Positions 25,067-33,557 are shown, counted from the stretch's first letter. The stretch is 51,370 bases of DNA from Flavobacterium sp. (GCA_003497625.1 DNNO01000020.1:267318-318687), one strand, 5' to 3'. Program-made: numbers and translations. The notes: a model not told the origin generated them from the sequence alone.

Positions 25067-27403
25067 ATGAAAGAAATGCAACGATATATTAGCCAATTAA
25101 ACGAAGCACAGCAAGCACCTGTTTTGCAAAAAGACGGTCCCATGATTGTTATTGCGGGCGCAGGTTCTGGTAAAACACGTGTGTTAACCGTTCGTATTGC
25201 TAACTTGATGAGTCAAGGAGTTGATGCATTTAATATTTTAGCTTTAACTTTTACCAACAAAGCCGCACGTGAAATGAAAAAACGTATTGCGGATATTGTT
25301 GGAACTAACGAAGCTAAAAACCTTTGGATGGGAACTTTTCACTCGGTTTTTGCTAAGATTTTACGTAGTGAGGCTGATAAACTAGGATATCCCTCTAATT
25401 TTACGATTTACGATTCTCAAGATTCATTGCGTTGTTTAGGTGGCATTATTAAAGAAATGCAATTGGATAAAGATATTTACAAACCAAAGCAAATCTTAGG
25501 TCGAATTTCATCCTATAAAAACTCCTTAATCACCGTAAAAGCCTATTTCAATAATCCCGAATTACAAGAAGCCGATGCGATGAGTAAAAAACCACGTATG
25601 GGTGAAATTTATCAACAATATGTAGAGCGTTGTTTTAAATCGGGTGCTATGGATTTTGATGATTTGTTATTGAAAACCAATGAATTATTAAATCTTTTTC
25701 CAGATGTTTTAGCCAAATATCAAGATCGATTTAGATACATTTTAGTAGACGAGTACCAAGATACGAATCACTCACAGTATTTGATTGTTCGAGCCTTATC
25801 AGATAGATTTCAGAATATTTGTGTGGTAGGCGATGATGCACAAAGTATTTATGCCTTCCGTGGTGCGAACATCAACAATATTTTAAATTTCCAGAAAGAT
25901 TACGAAAACGTGCAATTGTATCGTTTGGAACAAAATTATCGTTCATCAAAAAACATTGTAGAAGCTGCGAATAACGTAATTGACAAGAATAAAACTAAGT
26001 TAGATAAAATCGTTTGGACATCAAATGATGACGGACCAAAAATAAAAGTCCACCGTAGTTTAACTGATGGAGAAGAAGGTCGTTTCGTTGCGGCAACCAT
26101 TTTCGAACAGAAGATGCAAAACCAAATGTTAAACGGACAATTTGCTATTTTGTATCGTACGAATGCGCAATCTCGTGCTATGGAAGATGCGTTGCGTAAA
26201 CGCGATATCCCGTACCGAATTTACGGTGGTTTATCATTTTATCAACGTAAGGAAATTAAAGATGTTTTAGCCTATTTGCGTTTGGTGATTAATCCAAAAG
26301 ACGAAGAAGCTTTAGTGCGTGTAATTAATTATCCAGCAAGAGGAATTGGAGATACTACGGTTGAGAAATTAACGGTTGCGGCAAATCATTATAAGCGTTC
26401 TATTTTTGAAGTAATGGAACACATTGATAAGATTGATTTGAAATTAAATGCAGGTACAAAAGCCAAGTTGAATGATTTTGTGACGATGATTAAAAGTTTT
26501 CAAGTTATCAATGAAAATCAAGATGCGTTTTTTTTAACCGATCATGTTACGAAGAAAACCGGATTAGTTCAAGAATTGAAGAAAGACGGAACTCCGGAAG
26601 GAATTGCTAAAATTGAAAACATAGAAGAATTATTAAACGGTATTAAAGATTTCACTGAAGGTCAAAAAGAAATCGATGGTGCTAGAGGTGCTTTAGCCGA
26701 ATTTTTAGAAGACGTAGCTTTAGCCACTGATTTAGATAAAGATACAGGTGATGACGATAGAGTAGCGTTAATGACGATTCACTTAGCGAAAGGATTAGAG
26801 TTTCCACATGTATTTATTGTGGGATTGGAAGAAGATTTGTTTCCAAGTGCGATGAGTTTGAACACCCGAAGCGAATTAGAAGAAGAACGTCGTTTATTTT
26901 ACGTAGCCTTAACGCGAGCCGAACATCAAGCGTATTTAACTTATGCGCAATCGCGTTATCGTTGGGGAAAATTAGTAGATAGCGAACCTTCGCGTTTTAT
27001 TGAAGAAATCAACGACCAATATTTAGAATATTTGAATCCCGTAGACTCGGGTTATCGTTACAAACCAGTTATGGATATTGATGTTTTTGGTGATATTGAT
27101 AAATCTAAATTGCGTTTAGCAAAACCAACTGCAGGAACACCACCAAAATATTTAACAAGAGATGAACCTGTTTCTTCAGCAAATATTAGAAGATTAAAAC
27201 CCGTTTCAAGCAATTCAGGAAGTTCAAATGTAGTAGATGCTAATTTAAACGTTGGTAATATTGTAATGCACGAACGTTTTGGAAAAGGACAAATTGTAAA
27301 TATTGAAGGAATAGGAGCCGATAAAAAAGCAGAAATTCGTTTTGATGTAGGTGGATTGAAAAAATTGTTATTGCGATTTGCGAAATTGGAAGTGATTGGA
27401 TAA
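25067..27403 (+). CDS. UvrD/PcrA/Rep-type ATP-dependent DNA helicase
   Basis: SF1A 3'-5' helicase for nucleotide excision and replication-fork repair, 778 aa. Motifs in order: Q motif (LNEAQQAPV, about 11-19), Walker A GAGSGKT (31-37), motif Ia LTFTNKAAREM, Walker B DEYQDTN near 228-234, motif III GDDAQSIYAFRGA, motif IV around RTNAQSRAMEDALR, motif V TIHLAKGLEFPHVFI, motif VI FYVALTRAEH. The C-terminal about 50 residues (VGNIVMHERFGKGQIVNIEG) form the Tudor-like RNA-polymerase-binding domain seen in PcrA. Likely PcrA/UvrD orthologue. Followed 40 bases later by the Sua5/YciO-type gene, with a heptamer repeat in between. Confidence 0.97.
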   Translation: MKEMQRYISQLNEAQQAPVLQKDGPMIVIAGAGSGKTRVLTVRIANLMSQGVDAFNILALTFTNKAAREMKKRIADIVGTNEAKNLWMGTFHSVFAKILRSEADKLGYPSNFTIYDSQDSLRCLGGIIKEMQLDKDIYKPKQILGRISSYKNSLITVKAYFNNPELQEADAMSKKPRMGEIYQQYVERCFKSGAMDFDDLLLKTNELLNLFPDVLAKYQDRFRYILVDEYQDTNHSQYLIVRALSDRFQNICVVGDDAQSIYAFRGANINNILNFQKDYENVQLYRLEQNYRSSKNIVEAANNVIDKNKTKLDKIVWTSNDDGPKIKVHRSLTDGEEGRFVAATIFEQKMQNQMLNGQFAILYRTNAQSRAMEDALRKRDIPYRIYGGLSFYQRKEIKDVLAYLRLVINPKDEEALVRVINYPARGIGDTTVEKLTVAANHYKRSIFEVMEHIDKIDLKLNAGTKAKLNDFVTMIKSFQVINENQDAFFLTDHVTKKTGLVQELKKDGTPEGIAKIENIEELLNGIKDFTEGQKEIDGARGALAEFLEDVALATDLDKDTGDDDRVALMTIHLAKGLEFPHVFIVGLEEDLFPSAMSLNTRSELEEERRLFYVALTRAEHQAYLTYAQSRYRWGKLVDSEPSRFIEEINDQYLEYLNPVDSGYRYKPVMDIDVFGDIDKSKLRLAKPTAGTPPKYLTRDEPVSSANIRRLKPVSSNSGSSNVVDANLNVGNIVMHERFGKGQIVNIEGIGADKKAEIRFDVGGLKKLLLRFAKLEVIG

Positions 27404-27438
27404 TAGCTTTAGGCATTAAGCTTAAGGCATAAAGCATA
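27404..27438. repeat. Heptamer tandem array
   Basis: Five 7-base units, TAGCTTT, AGGCATT, AAGCTTA, AGGCATA and AAGCATA, start right after the helicase stop codon and fill nearly the whole gap to ATG 27444. Confidence 0.7.
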
Positions 27439-27443
27439 AAATT

Positions 27444-28064
27444 ATGTCAGAAATTATAAAAATATACGAAGACAAACCCAGCGAAGCGGCTATTAAAAAA
27501 GTTGTTGCCGTTTTGAAAGACGGCGGTTTAGTCATTTATCCAACCGATACCGTTTATGGTTTAGGTTGTGATATTACCAATTCTCGTGCATTAGAAAAAT
27601 TAGCTAAAATCAAAGGAATTAAGTTGGAAAAAGCGAATTTCTCCTTCGTTTGTTCGAGTTTGAGTAATCTTTCTGATTATGTGAAACAAATTGACACATC
27701 GACTTTTAAAATTTTAAAACGCGCTCTGCCTGGACCGTACACGTTTATTTTACCAGGAAATAACGATTTACCAAAAGAATTCAGAAAAAAGAAAACAGTC
27801 GGAATTCGTGTTCCTGCTAATAATATTGCGTTACAAATTGTAGAAATGCTTGGAAATCCTATTGTTTCCACATCCATCCACGATGAAGATGAGGTGATTG
27901 AATACTCAACTGACCCAGAATTAATCTTCGAAAAATGGAATAACAAAGTAGATTTGGTTATCGATGGCGGTTACGGAGACAATGTGGCTTCAACCATTAT
28001 AGATTTAACAGGCTACGAACCGGAAGTCATTCGTGAAGGAAAAGGAAGTTTGGATGTAATATAA
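27444..28064 (+). CDS. YrdC-domain protein, YciO-like (L-threonylcarbamoyladenylate synthase family)
   Basis: Protein of 206 aa with a single YrdC/Sua5 domain that binds ATP and nucleic acid. Family members TsaC/Sua5 make threonylcarbamoyl-AMP for tRNA t6A37. The segment GGLVIYPTDTVYGLGCDI (about 28-45) is diagnostic, as are PGPYTFILPG and GIRVPANNIA. Length and details (KRALPGPYTFILPG, EVIREGKGSLDV at the end) match E. coli YciO (206 aa) better than TsaC, and the KGRP-type catalytic motif of Sua5/TsaC is replaced by KGIKLEKANF. So the true biochemical role may differ from t6A synthesis. Ends at a strong bidirectional terminator. Confidence 0.9.
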   Translation: MSEIIKIYEDKPSEAAIKKVVAVLKDGGLVIYPTDTVYGLGCDITNSRALEKLAKIKGIKLEKANFSFVCSSLSNLSDYVKQIDTSTFKILKRALPGPYTFILPGNNDLPKEFRKKKTVGIRVPANNIALQIVEMLGNPIVSTSIHDEDEVIEYSTDPELIFEKWNNKVDLVIDGGYGDNVASTIIDLTGYEPEVIREGKGSLDVI

Positions 28065-28096
28065 AAAAACGCCTCAATCACTTGAGGCGTTTTTTT
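28063..28096. terminator. Bidirectional terminator
   Basis: A 15-bp perfect stem including ACGCCTCAA/TTGAGGCGT, 4-base loop TCAC, with A-run and T-run on either side. It serves the convergent YrdC-type and OmpA genes. Confidence 0.9.
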
Positions 28097-28112
28097 ATAT
28101 TTTAAAGGTAAA

Positions 28113-28949
28113 TTATTTCCCTTCTAAGTTTTTCATTTCCTTTTCTAACATATCGTAGAATTGGTCAATTTTTGGCATAATGATGATGCGAGTTCTTCTG
28201 TTTTTTGCTCTGTTAGCAGGAGAATCGTTTTCCACTAAAGGAATGTACGAACTTCTTCCCGCTGGAATTAATTGTTTTGGACTAACACCTAATTCTTTGT
28301 GTAAAACTCTTACGATTGAAGTTGCTCTTTTTACTGATAAATCCCAGTTGTCTAACAAAACTGCATTTTTAATCGGCACATTGTCGGTGTGACCTTCCAC
28401 CATACATTCGAAGTCTGGTTTACTGTTGATTACTTTAGCCACTTTTCCTAAGACACCTTTTGCTTTGTCGCTTACTTCGTAACTTCCCGATTTGAATAAT
28501 AAATTATCAGCAATCGAAATCATAACCACTCCTTTTTCAACATTGATATTGATGTCTGGATCGTCAATTCCAACTTCACGTTTTAAACTTGTAACTAAAG
28601 CTAACGTAACACTGTCTTTTTTAGTTAAAGCGTCTTGTAAACGTGTGATTTTTAAATCTTTTTCTTTTAAACTTTCTAATGATTTTTCAAGATTTTCAGC
28701 CCCTTTTGTAGTTAAAGTGGTTAAATTCCCCATGTTATTGATTAAGTCAGTATTGTTTTTCTTAAGAAAATCAACTTGACTCGCTAACGCTTCTCTTTCC
28801 GTTAAACAAGTGTTTAATTTTACCGTTGCGGTGTTTAATAAATCTTGAATCTCTTTGTTTTTAGCCTCTAATTCGGTGAATTTCTTTTTTGAAACACACG
28901 AACTTAATGAAATAGCGGCTACTGCGGCGAATAACATTACTCTTCTCAT
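28113..28949 (-). CDS. OmpA family lipoprotein
   Basis: Outer-membrane lipoprotein that binds peptidoglycan, 278 aa. Lipoprotein signal with lipobox LSSC (Cys18), then a long coiled coil (about 25-115, rich in Lys/Glu/Leu), then an OmpA/MotB peptidoglycan-binding domain (about 135-265). The latter carries VEGHTDNVPIKN, the LSVKRATSIVRVL helix and the signature NRAKNRRTRIIIMP. It probably links the outer membrane to the cell wall. Transcribed alone, with a TAATTTTG box just upstream and a strong shared terminator downstream. Confidence 0.95.
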   Translation of the reverse strand: MRRVMLFAAVAAISLSSCVSKKKFTELEAKNKEIQDLLNTATVKLNTCLTEREALASQVDFLKKNNTDLINNMGNLTTLTTKGAENLEKSLESLKEKDLKITRLQDALTKKDSVTLALVTSLKREVGIDDPDININVEKGVVMISIADNLLFKSGSYEVSDKAKGVLGKVAKVINSKPDFECMVEGHTDNVPIKNAVLLDNWDLSVKRATSIVRVLHKELGVSPKQLIPAGRSSYIPLVENDSPANRAKNRRTRIIIMPKIDQFYDMLEKEMKNLEGK

Positions 28950-28967
28950 ACGATAATTATTTTTTTA

Positions 28968-28975
28968 CAAAATTA
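28968..28975 (-). promoter_or_regulatory. Candidate -7 box for the OmpA lipoprotein gene
   Basis: CAAAATTA reads TAATTTTG on the minus strand, 18 bases before ATG 28949. No -33 TTG at the right distance. Confidence 0.45.
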
Positions 28976-29019
28976 AATGGAAATTGTTAAAAAATAGCTT
29001 TTTTAAACCTAAACTATTG

Positions 29020-30015
29020 TTAAAAAAGGTCAGCAAAGACCTTGCCATTCTTGATAAAGTAACGATAAACGATACTATTTATTTTGTAGTAATTTGATTT
29101 TTGAGTTGTATTACGTTTCTTATAAAATTGAAATACAAGATGATAAAATGTAAAATGCGCTTCAATAATTGCCCAAAAGTGTTTAAATTTTCCTTTCAAA
29201 ATAAATTGAATTCCCGCTAATCCATCTAAACATAAGCGCATAAAAAGGATTGGAAACAATTGATTTTTTGGTAAATTCTTTGTTAACATTAATAATGAAT
29301 TTCTGAAATTCAAGAACGTTTTTCTCGGATTTCCTTCGTTTAAAGTAGCACCACCAACGTGATAAACTATTGATTTTGATGTGTATTTTGTTTTATAACC
29401 TAAGTTAAATGCTCTCCAACACAAGTCAATTTCTTCTTGATGGGCAAAGAAATCATCATCAAAACCTTTTAGTTTTCGAAAGACTTCTTTTCTAATAAAA
29501 AAACAAGCTCCGGTTGCCCAAAAAATTTCGATTTCATCATCGTATTGCTGTTTATCTTCTTCAATAGTATCGAAAATTCGTCCACGGCAAAAAGGATAAC
29601 CAAATTTATCAATAAAACCACCAGCGCCACCAGCATATTCAAAATGGGTTTTCTTTTTGAAGTCTAATAATTTAGGTTGGATAATCGCAGTTTCGGGTTG
29701 CGTTTCAAATATATTTAAAACAGGAGCAAGCCAATTTTCAGTAACTTCAATGTCGGAATTGACTAATGCGTAATATTCTTCTTCAACATATTTCAACGCT
29801 TCGTTATAGCCTTTTGCAAATCCAAAGTTCCCAGTATTTTGAATAATTTTTACTGTAGGAAATTGGTTTTGAATTACTTCAATAGAAGCATCAGTCGAGG
29901 CATTATCGGCTACATAAATCGTGGCTTCATCAGAAAACGCAATTACTGAAGGTAAAAACTGTTCTAATAGTTTGGCACCGTTCCAATTTAATATGACTAC
30001 TGCTATTTTTTTCAT
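29020..30015 (-). CDS. Family 2 glycosyltransferase
   Basis: Cytoplasmic or membrane-associated GT2 enzyme, 331 aa, GT-A fold, probably transferring a hexose or rhamnose to a surface polysaccharide intermediate. The N-terminus AVVILNWNGAKLLEQF is the rhamnosyltransferase-type (WcaE/RfbN) start; YALVNSDIEV (about 86-95) holds the metal-binding NSD in place of DXD; a GAGGF and ATGACFFIR segment and the EEIDLCWRAFNLGYK acceptor/catalytic segment follow. A hydrophobic patch near 235-270 may attach it to the membrane. Its ATG overlaps the stop of the upstream HsdR_N-like gene by 4 bases (ATGA type). Confidence 0.93.
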   Translation of the reverse strand: MKKIAVVILNWNGAKLLEQFLPSVIAFSDEATIYVADNASTDASIEVIQNQFPTVKIIQNTGNFGFAKGYNEALKYVEEEYYALVNSDIEVTENWLAPVLNIFETQPETAIIQPKLLDFKKKTHFEYAGGAGGFIDKFGYPFCRGRIFDTIEEDKQQYDDEIEIFWATGACFFIRKEVFRKLKGFDDDFFAHQEEIDLCWRAFNLGYKTKYTSKSIVYHVGGATLNEGNPRKTFLNFRNSLLMLTKNLPKNQLFPILFMRLCLDGLAGIQFILKGKFKHFWAIIEAHFTFYHLVFQFYKKRNTTQKSNYYKINSIVYRYFIKNGKVFADLF

Positions 30016-30461
30016 TGATTTGAATATTCTGGAAGTTCTTTCAAGAAAACATATTTTTCATTCTCAAAATCCATTTGACAAAAATAATGATTTAGTCCAT
30101 TGGTAACCATTAAATATTTCGCTTTCAACACTAAATTATAACGCGCAATTTGGTCAAATGTTTGTTGGGAAATGGGAACTTCTGGTGCTTTACATTCAAT
30201 TAGTAAAAATATTTCTCCATTTGGTTGAAAAACCACACCATCATATCGTTTGCTTAAATCGTTAATTTTGATTAATTTCTCAACGTTGATATAGGATTTT
30301 GGATACTTTTTATCTTGCAACAAAAATTGAACTACGTGTTGACGCACCCATTCTTCTGGAGTAAGAAGAATAAATTTTTTTCTAATTTCATCAAAAATAG
30401 ACACTTTATTTTCACTATTTTTGAACCGAAAGGAATAAACTGGAAAGTTCAACTTTTGCAT
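30012..30461 (-). CDS. Stand-alone type I restriction HsdR N-terminal-domain protein
   Basis: Small protein (149 aa) consisting only of the HsdR_N-type PD-(D/E)XK nuclease-fold domain. The catalytic pattern is visible: Asp74 in KRYDGVVF and Glu89-x-Lys91 in LLIECKAPE, so the active site looks intact. Earlier, LTPEEWVRQHVVQFLL (about 33-48) is the usual N-terminal helix of this family. No HsdS, HsdM or helicase domain is near it, so it is not a restriction system by context; it overlaps the downstream glycosyltransferase by 4 bases and diverges from holA. Such solo proteins are frequent in Bacteroidota, with unknown function. Confidence 0.85.
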   Translation of the reverse strand: MQKLNFPVYSFRFKNSENKVSIFDEIRKKFILLTPEEWVRQHVVQFLLQDKKYPKSYINVEKLIKINDLSKRYDGVVFQPNGEIFLLIECKAPEVPISQQTFDQIARYNLVLKAKYLMVTNGLNHYFCQMDFENEKYVFLKELPEYSNQ

Positions 30462-30465
30462 GAAG

Positions 30466-30495
30466 CAAAAATAGTTATTTTAAACAAACTGCCAA
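30466..30495 (-). promoter_or_regulatory. Promoter giving a nearly leaderless HsdR_N-like transcript
   Basis: On the minus strand TTG (30495-30493), 19 bases, TATTTTTG (30473-30466). The last base of the box is only 4 bases before ATG 30461, so the mRNA should begin at or next to the start codon. The -33 TTG falls inside the heptamer repeat array. Confidence 0.55.
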
Positions 30496-30520
30496 CTGCT
30501 ACTGAACACTGAATACTTAA
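30486..30520. repeat. Heptamer tandem array
   Basis: Five 7-base units, AAACTGC, CAACTGC, TACTGAA, CACTGAA and TACTTAA, lie between the divergent HsdR_N-like gene and holA and end 5 bases before the holA ATG. Confidence 0.75.
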
Positions 30521-30524
30521 AACA

Positions 30525-31529
30525 ATGGATGAAGTAATTCAAATTACAAAAGATATAAAAGCCGGAAACATCAAACCCATTTATTTTTTTATGGGCGAAG
30601 AACCCTATTATATTGATAAATTAACTGATTTTATTGAGCAAAATGTGTTACAAGAGCACGAACGCGATTTTAATCAATCTATTTTATATGGTCGTGATGT
30701 TACGATGGAAGATGTGATTGGAAGTGCTAAACGTTTTCCAATGATGGCCGACCGACAAGTAGTGGTGGTTAGAGAAGCGCAAGAGTTATCACGTACTATT
30801 GATAAATTAGAAGCGTATGCCGAAAATCCTCAGCCTACAACGGTTTTGGTTTTTGCATACAAATACAAGACATTAGACAAACGTAAAAAAGTCACTAAAC
30901 TTTTAGATAAAGTAGGAGTAGTTTACGAAAGTAAAAAGTTATACGAAAACCAAGTTAGCGAATGGATTAAAAGAGTTTTGTCAGGACAAGGTTACAGCAT
31001 TGAACCCAAAGCAGCGGCTATTTTAGTTGAGTTTTTAGGAACCGATTTGTCTAAAATCAATAATGAATTAGAAAAATTAAAAATCATTTTACCAAAAGGA
31101 CATACTTTTACACCAAAGGACATTGAAGAAAACATTGGTTTTAGTAAAGATTACAATAACTTCGAATTACGAAAAGCTATTGGTGAAAAAGACCAATTGA
31201 AAGCCTACAAAATAATAGATCATTTCTCTCAAAATCCAAAAGATAATCCGTTAGTGGTTACTACTGGATTGGTATTTGGTTTCTTTTCACAATTATTACA
31301 ATATCACGGATTAAAAGATAAATCGCAGTTTAATGCGGCTAAAGTTTTAAAAGTGAGTCCTTATTTTGTAAAAGATTACGAAGTAGCATTCAGAAATTAT
31401 CCAATGAAAAAAGTTAGTGCTATTGTTGCAGCTTTACGCGATATTGATGTAAAAAGTAAAGGAGTTGGTGCTTCATCAATGTCGCAACACGATTTATTAA
31501 AGGAATTATTGATTAAAATTTTCAATTAA
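30525..31529 (+). CDS. holA: DNA polymerase III delta subunit
   Basis: Clamp-loader subunit that opens the beta sliding clamp, 334 aa, cytoplasmic. The fold is an inactive AAA+ ATPase. The N-terminus (IKAGNIKPIYFFMGEEPYYI, about 12-31), the central SAKRFPMMADRQVVVVREAQE (about 67-87) and NELEKLKIILP near 185 are typical HolA features. The C-terminal collar helices are about 215-334 (SPYFVKDYEVAFRNYP). The start at 30525 is preceded by a heptamer array and not by a clear promoter box. Essential replication gene; no partner subunit nearby. Confidence 0.94.
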   Translation: MDEVIQITKDIKAGNIKPIYFFMGEEPYYIDKLTDFIEQNVLQEHERDFNQSILYGRDVTMEDVIGSAKRFPMMADRQVVVVREAQELSRTIDKLEAYAENPQPTTVLVFAYKYKTLDKRKKVTKLLDKVGVVYESKKLYENQVSEWIKRVLSGQGYSIEPKAAAILVEFLGTDLSKINNELEKLKIILPKGHTFTPKDIEENIGFSKDYNNFELRKAIGEKDQLKAYKIIDHFSQNPKDNPLVVTTGLVFGFFSQLLQYHGLKDKSQFNAAKVLKVSPYFVKDYEVAFRNYPMKKVSAIVAALRDIDVKSKGVGASSMSQHDLLKELLIKIFN

Positions 31530-31557
31530 TTCAAATGATAAAAAGTTTAAAAATTTG

Positions 31558-31565
31558 TACCTTCG
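31558..31565 (+). promoter_or_regulatory. Candidate -7 box for the CAL67264 protein gene
   Basis: TACCTTCG, a TAnnTTYG variant common in flavobacteria, 43 bases before ATG 31608. No TTG at -33 is seen. Confidence 0.4.
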
Positions 31566-31607
31566 CAATCCTAAAATTTACAAAACTTTAGTTAAAAATA
31601 CTTAATT

Positions 31608-31790
31608 ATGGGAATGAATAAAAATACAATATTGGCTTGGGCTACTTTCATTATGATTTTAATGGGATTACTTTTAATTGGATTAGGAATTTATCGTTAT
31701 GCCGATGTTGCTGGTTGGGGATTTGCAGCGGTAGGAGTTGGTTTCTTTGCCATTGCTTGGGTTTTCAACGCTTTAAAAGGAAGAGTTTAA
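31608..31790 (+). CDS. CAL67264 family small membrane protein
   Basis: A 60-aa protein with two transmembrane helices (about residues 9-28 and 33-54, TFIMILMGLLLIGLGIYRY and GWGFAAVGVGFFAIAWVFNAL) and a short basic tail. The start GMNKNTILAWATF matches the flavobacterial CAL67264 family as I recall it; the function is unknown. It lies 39 bases upstream of ettA on the same strand and is probably co-transcribed with it, with its own -7 box after holA. Confidence 0.85.
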   Translation: MGMNKNTILAWATFIMILMGLLLIGLGIYRYADVAGWGFAAVGVGFFAIAWVFNALKGRV

Positions 31791-31829
31791 CGATACAATT
31801 TAAAAAATTAATAAAACAAACATACCATT

Positions 31830-33521
31830 ATGTCAGACGATAAGAAAGTGATTTTCTCAATGCAAAAATTGAGTAAAACCTATCCAGGAGCAGATAAACA
31901 AGTACTAAAAAATATATATTTAAGTTTCTTTTACGGAGCAAAAATCGGTATTCTTGGATTAAATGGTTCAGGAAAATCTTCATTATTAAAAATTATTGCT
32001 GGAGTTGATAAAAACTATCAAGGTGATGTAGTTTTTCAACCAGGTTATACTGTTGGATATTTAGAACAAGAACCGCTTTTAGATGAAACTAAAACGGTAA
32101 TCGATATCGTTCGTGAAGGTGCTGCAGAAACATTTGCTTTATTAGAAGAATTCAATAAAATTAACGACGATTTCGGTTTGCCTGAAGTATATGAGAATCC
32201 AGAAAGAATGGAAAAACTTATGGATCGTCAGGCAGAATTGCAAGATAAAATTGACGCTTCAGGAGCTTGGGAAATTGATAATAAATTGGAAATCGCAATG
32301 GATGCGCTTCGTACGCCAGATCCAGAAACACCAATTTCTGTTTTATCAGGTGGAGAAAAACGTCGTGTAGCTTTATGTCGTTTATTACTACAACAACCAG
32401 ATGTATTATTATTAGATGAGCCAACGAATCACTTGGATGCTGAATCTGTACTTTGGTTAGAACAACATTTGGCACAATATTCAGGAACTGTAATTGCCGT
32501 AACGCATGATAGATATTTCTTAGATAACGTTGCAGGTTGGATTTTAGAGTTGGATAGAGGAGAAGGTATTCCTTGGAAAGGAAATTACTCTTCTTGGTTA
32601 GAGCAAAAATCAAATCGTATGGCGCAAGAAGAAAAAGTAGCGTCAAAACGTAGAAAAAACCTAGAGCGTGAGTTGGATTGGGTACGTCAAGGAGCGAAAG
32701 GACGTCAAACCAAACAAAAAGCACGTTTACAGAACTACGATAAATTATTAAACGAAGACCAAAAAGAACTAGACGAAAAATTAGAAATTTACATTCCTAA
32801 TGGACCACGTTTAGGAACTAACGTAATTGAAGCTAAAAATGTTGCTAAAGCATTTGGAGATAAATTATTATATGATGATTTAAATTTTGTTTTACCACAA
32901 GCTGGAATTGTTGGAATTATCGGACCAAATGGTGCTGGTAAGTCGACTATTTTCAAAATGATTATGGGCGAACAACAAGTGGATGCTGGTACTTTCGAAA
33001 TTGGTGATACAGTAAAAATTGCATACGTAGATCAATCGCACTCTAATATTGATCCAAACAAAACCCTTTGGGAAAACTTTTGTGATGGTCAAGAATTAAT
33101 TATGATGGGCGGACGTCAAGTAAACTCTCGTGCTTACTTATCTCGTTTTAATTTTGGTGGTGGTGAACAAAACAAAAAAGTTTCTACTTTATCAGGAGGA
33201 GAAAGAAATAGATTGCACTTAGCCATGACGTTGAAAGAGGAAGGAAACGTATTACTTTTAGATGAGCCTACTAATGATTTAGATGTTAACACATTGCGTG
33301 CTTTAGAAGAGGGTTTGGAAAATTTTGCAGGTTGTGCAGTAATTATTTCGCATGATAGATGGTTTTTAGATAGAGTTTGTACTCATATTTTAGCTTTTGA
33401 AGGTGATTCTCAAGTGTATAGCTTTGAAGGAAGTTTTACAGAATATGAGGAAAACAAGCGCAAACGTCTAGGAAAAGATGTAACTCCAACTCGAATTAAA
33501 TACAAAAAATTAACACGATAA
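31830..33521 (+). CDS. ettA: Energy-dependent translational throttle protein EttA (ABC-F)
   Basis: Cytoplasmic ABC-F ATPase that binds the ribosomal E site and gates entry to the elongation cycle according to the ADP/ATP ratio, 563 aa (E. coli 555). Two ABC domains: first Walker A GLNGSGKSS (43-51), signature LSGGEKRR, Walker B LLLDEPTNHLD; second Walker A GPNGAGKST near 365, signature LSGGERNR, Walker B LLLDEPTNDLD. The arm (residues about 95-140) and the linker RRKNLERELDWVRQGAKGRQ are as in EttA. No transmembrane segment. Followed by a strong terminator. Confidence 0.97.
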   Translation: MSDDKKVIFSMQKLSKTYPGADKQVLKNIYLSFFYGAKIGILGLNGSGKSSLLKIIAGVDKNYQGDVVFQPGYTVGYLEQEPLLDETKTVIDIVREGAAETFALLEEFNKINDDFGLPEVYENPERMEKLMDRQAELQDKIDASGAWEIDNKLEIAMDALRTPDPETPISVLSGGEKRRVALCRLLLQQPDVLLLDEPTNHLDAESVLWLEQHLAQYSGTVIAVTHDRYFLDNVAGWILELDRGEGIPWKGNYSSWLEQKSNRMAQEEKVASKRRKNLERELDWVRQGAKGRQTKQKARLQNYDKLLNEDQKELDEKLEIYIPNGPRLGTNVIEAKNVAKAFGDKLLYDDLNFVLPQAGIVGIIGPNGAGKSTIFKMIMGEQQVDAGTFEIGDTVKIAYVDQSHSNIDPNKTLWENFCDGQELIMMGGRQVNSRAYLSRFNFGGGEQNKKVSTLSGGERNRLHLAMTLKEEGNVLLLDEPTNDLDVNTLRALEEGLENFAGCAVIISHDRWFLDRVCTHILAFEGDSQVYSFEGSFTEYEENKRKRLGKDVTPTRIKYKKLTR

Positions 33522-33534
33522 ACATTTGTTAAAA

Positions 33535-33557
33535 AAATCCTGATTTAGTCAGGATTT
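33535..33557 (+). terminator. Terminator after ettA
   Basis: AAATCCTGA (33535-33543), 5-base loop, TCAGGATTT (33549-33557), continuing into a T run. Confidence 0.85.

Noticed and set aside
30012-30461. Complete type I restriction-modification system
   Set aside because: Only the HsdR N-terminal domain is present; no hsdM, hsdS or helicase within the window.
31637-31843. Alternative frame overlapping the CAL67264 gene
   Set aside because: Different frame in a recognised small membrane protein gene; translation is Cys/Trp/Phe-rich and unlike a protein.
32218-32724. 168-codon open frame on the minus strand inside ettA
   Set aside because: Shadow of ettA; translation is Leu-rich and resembles no family.
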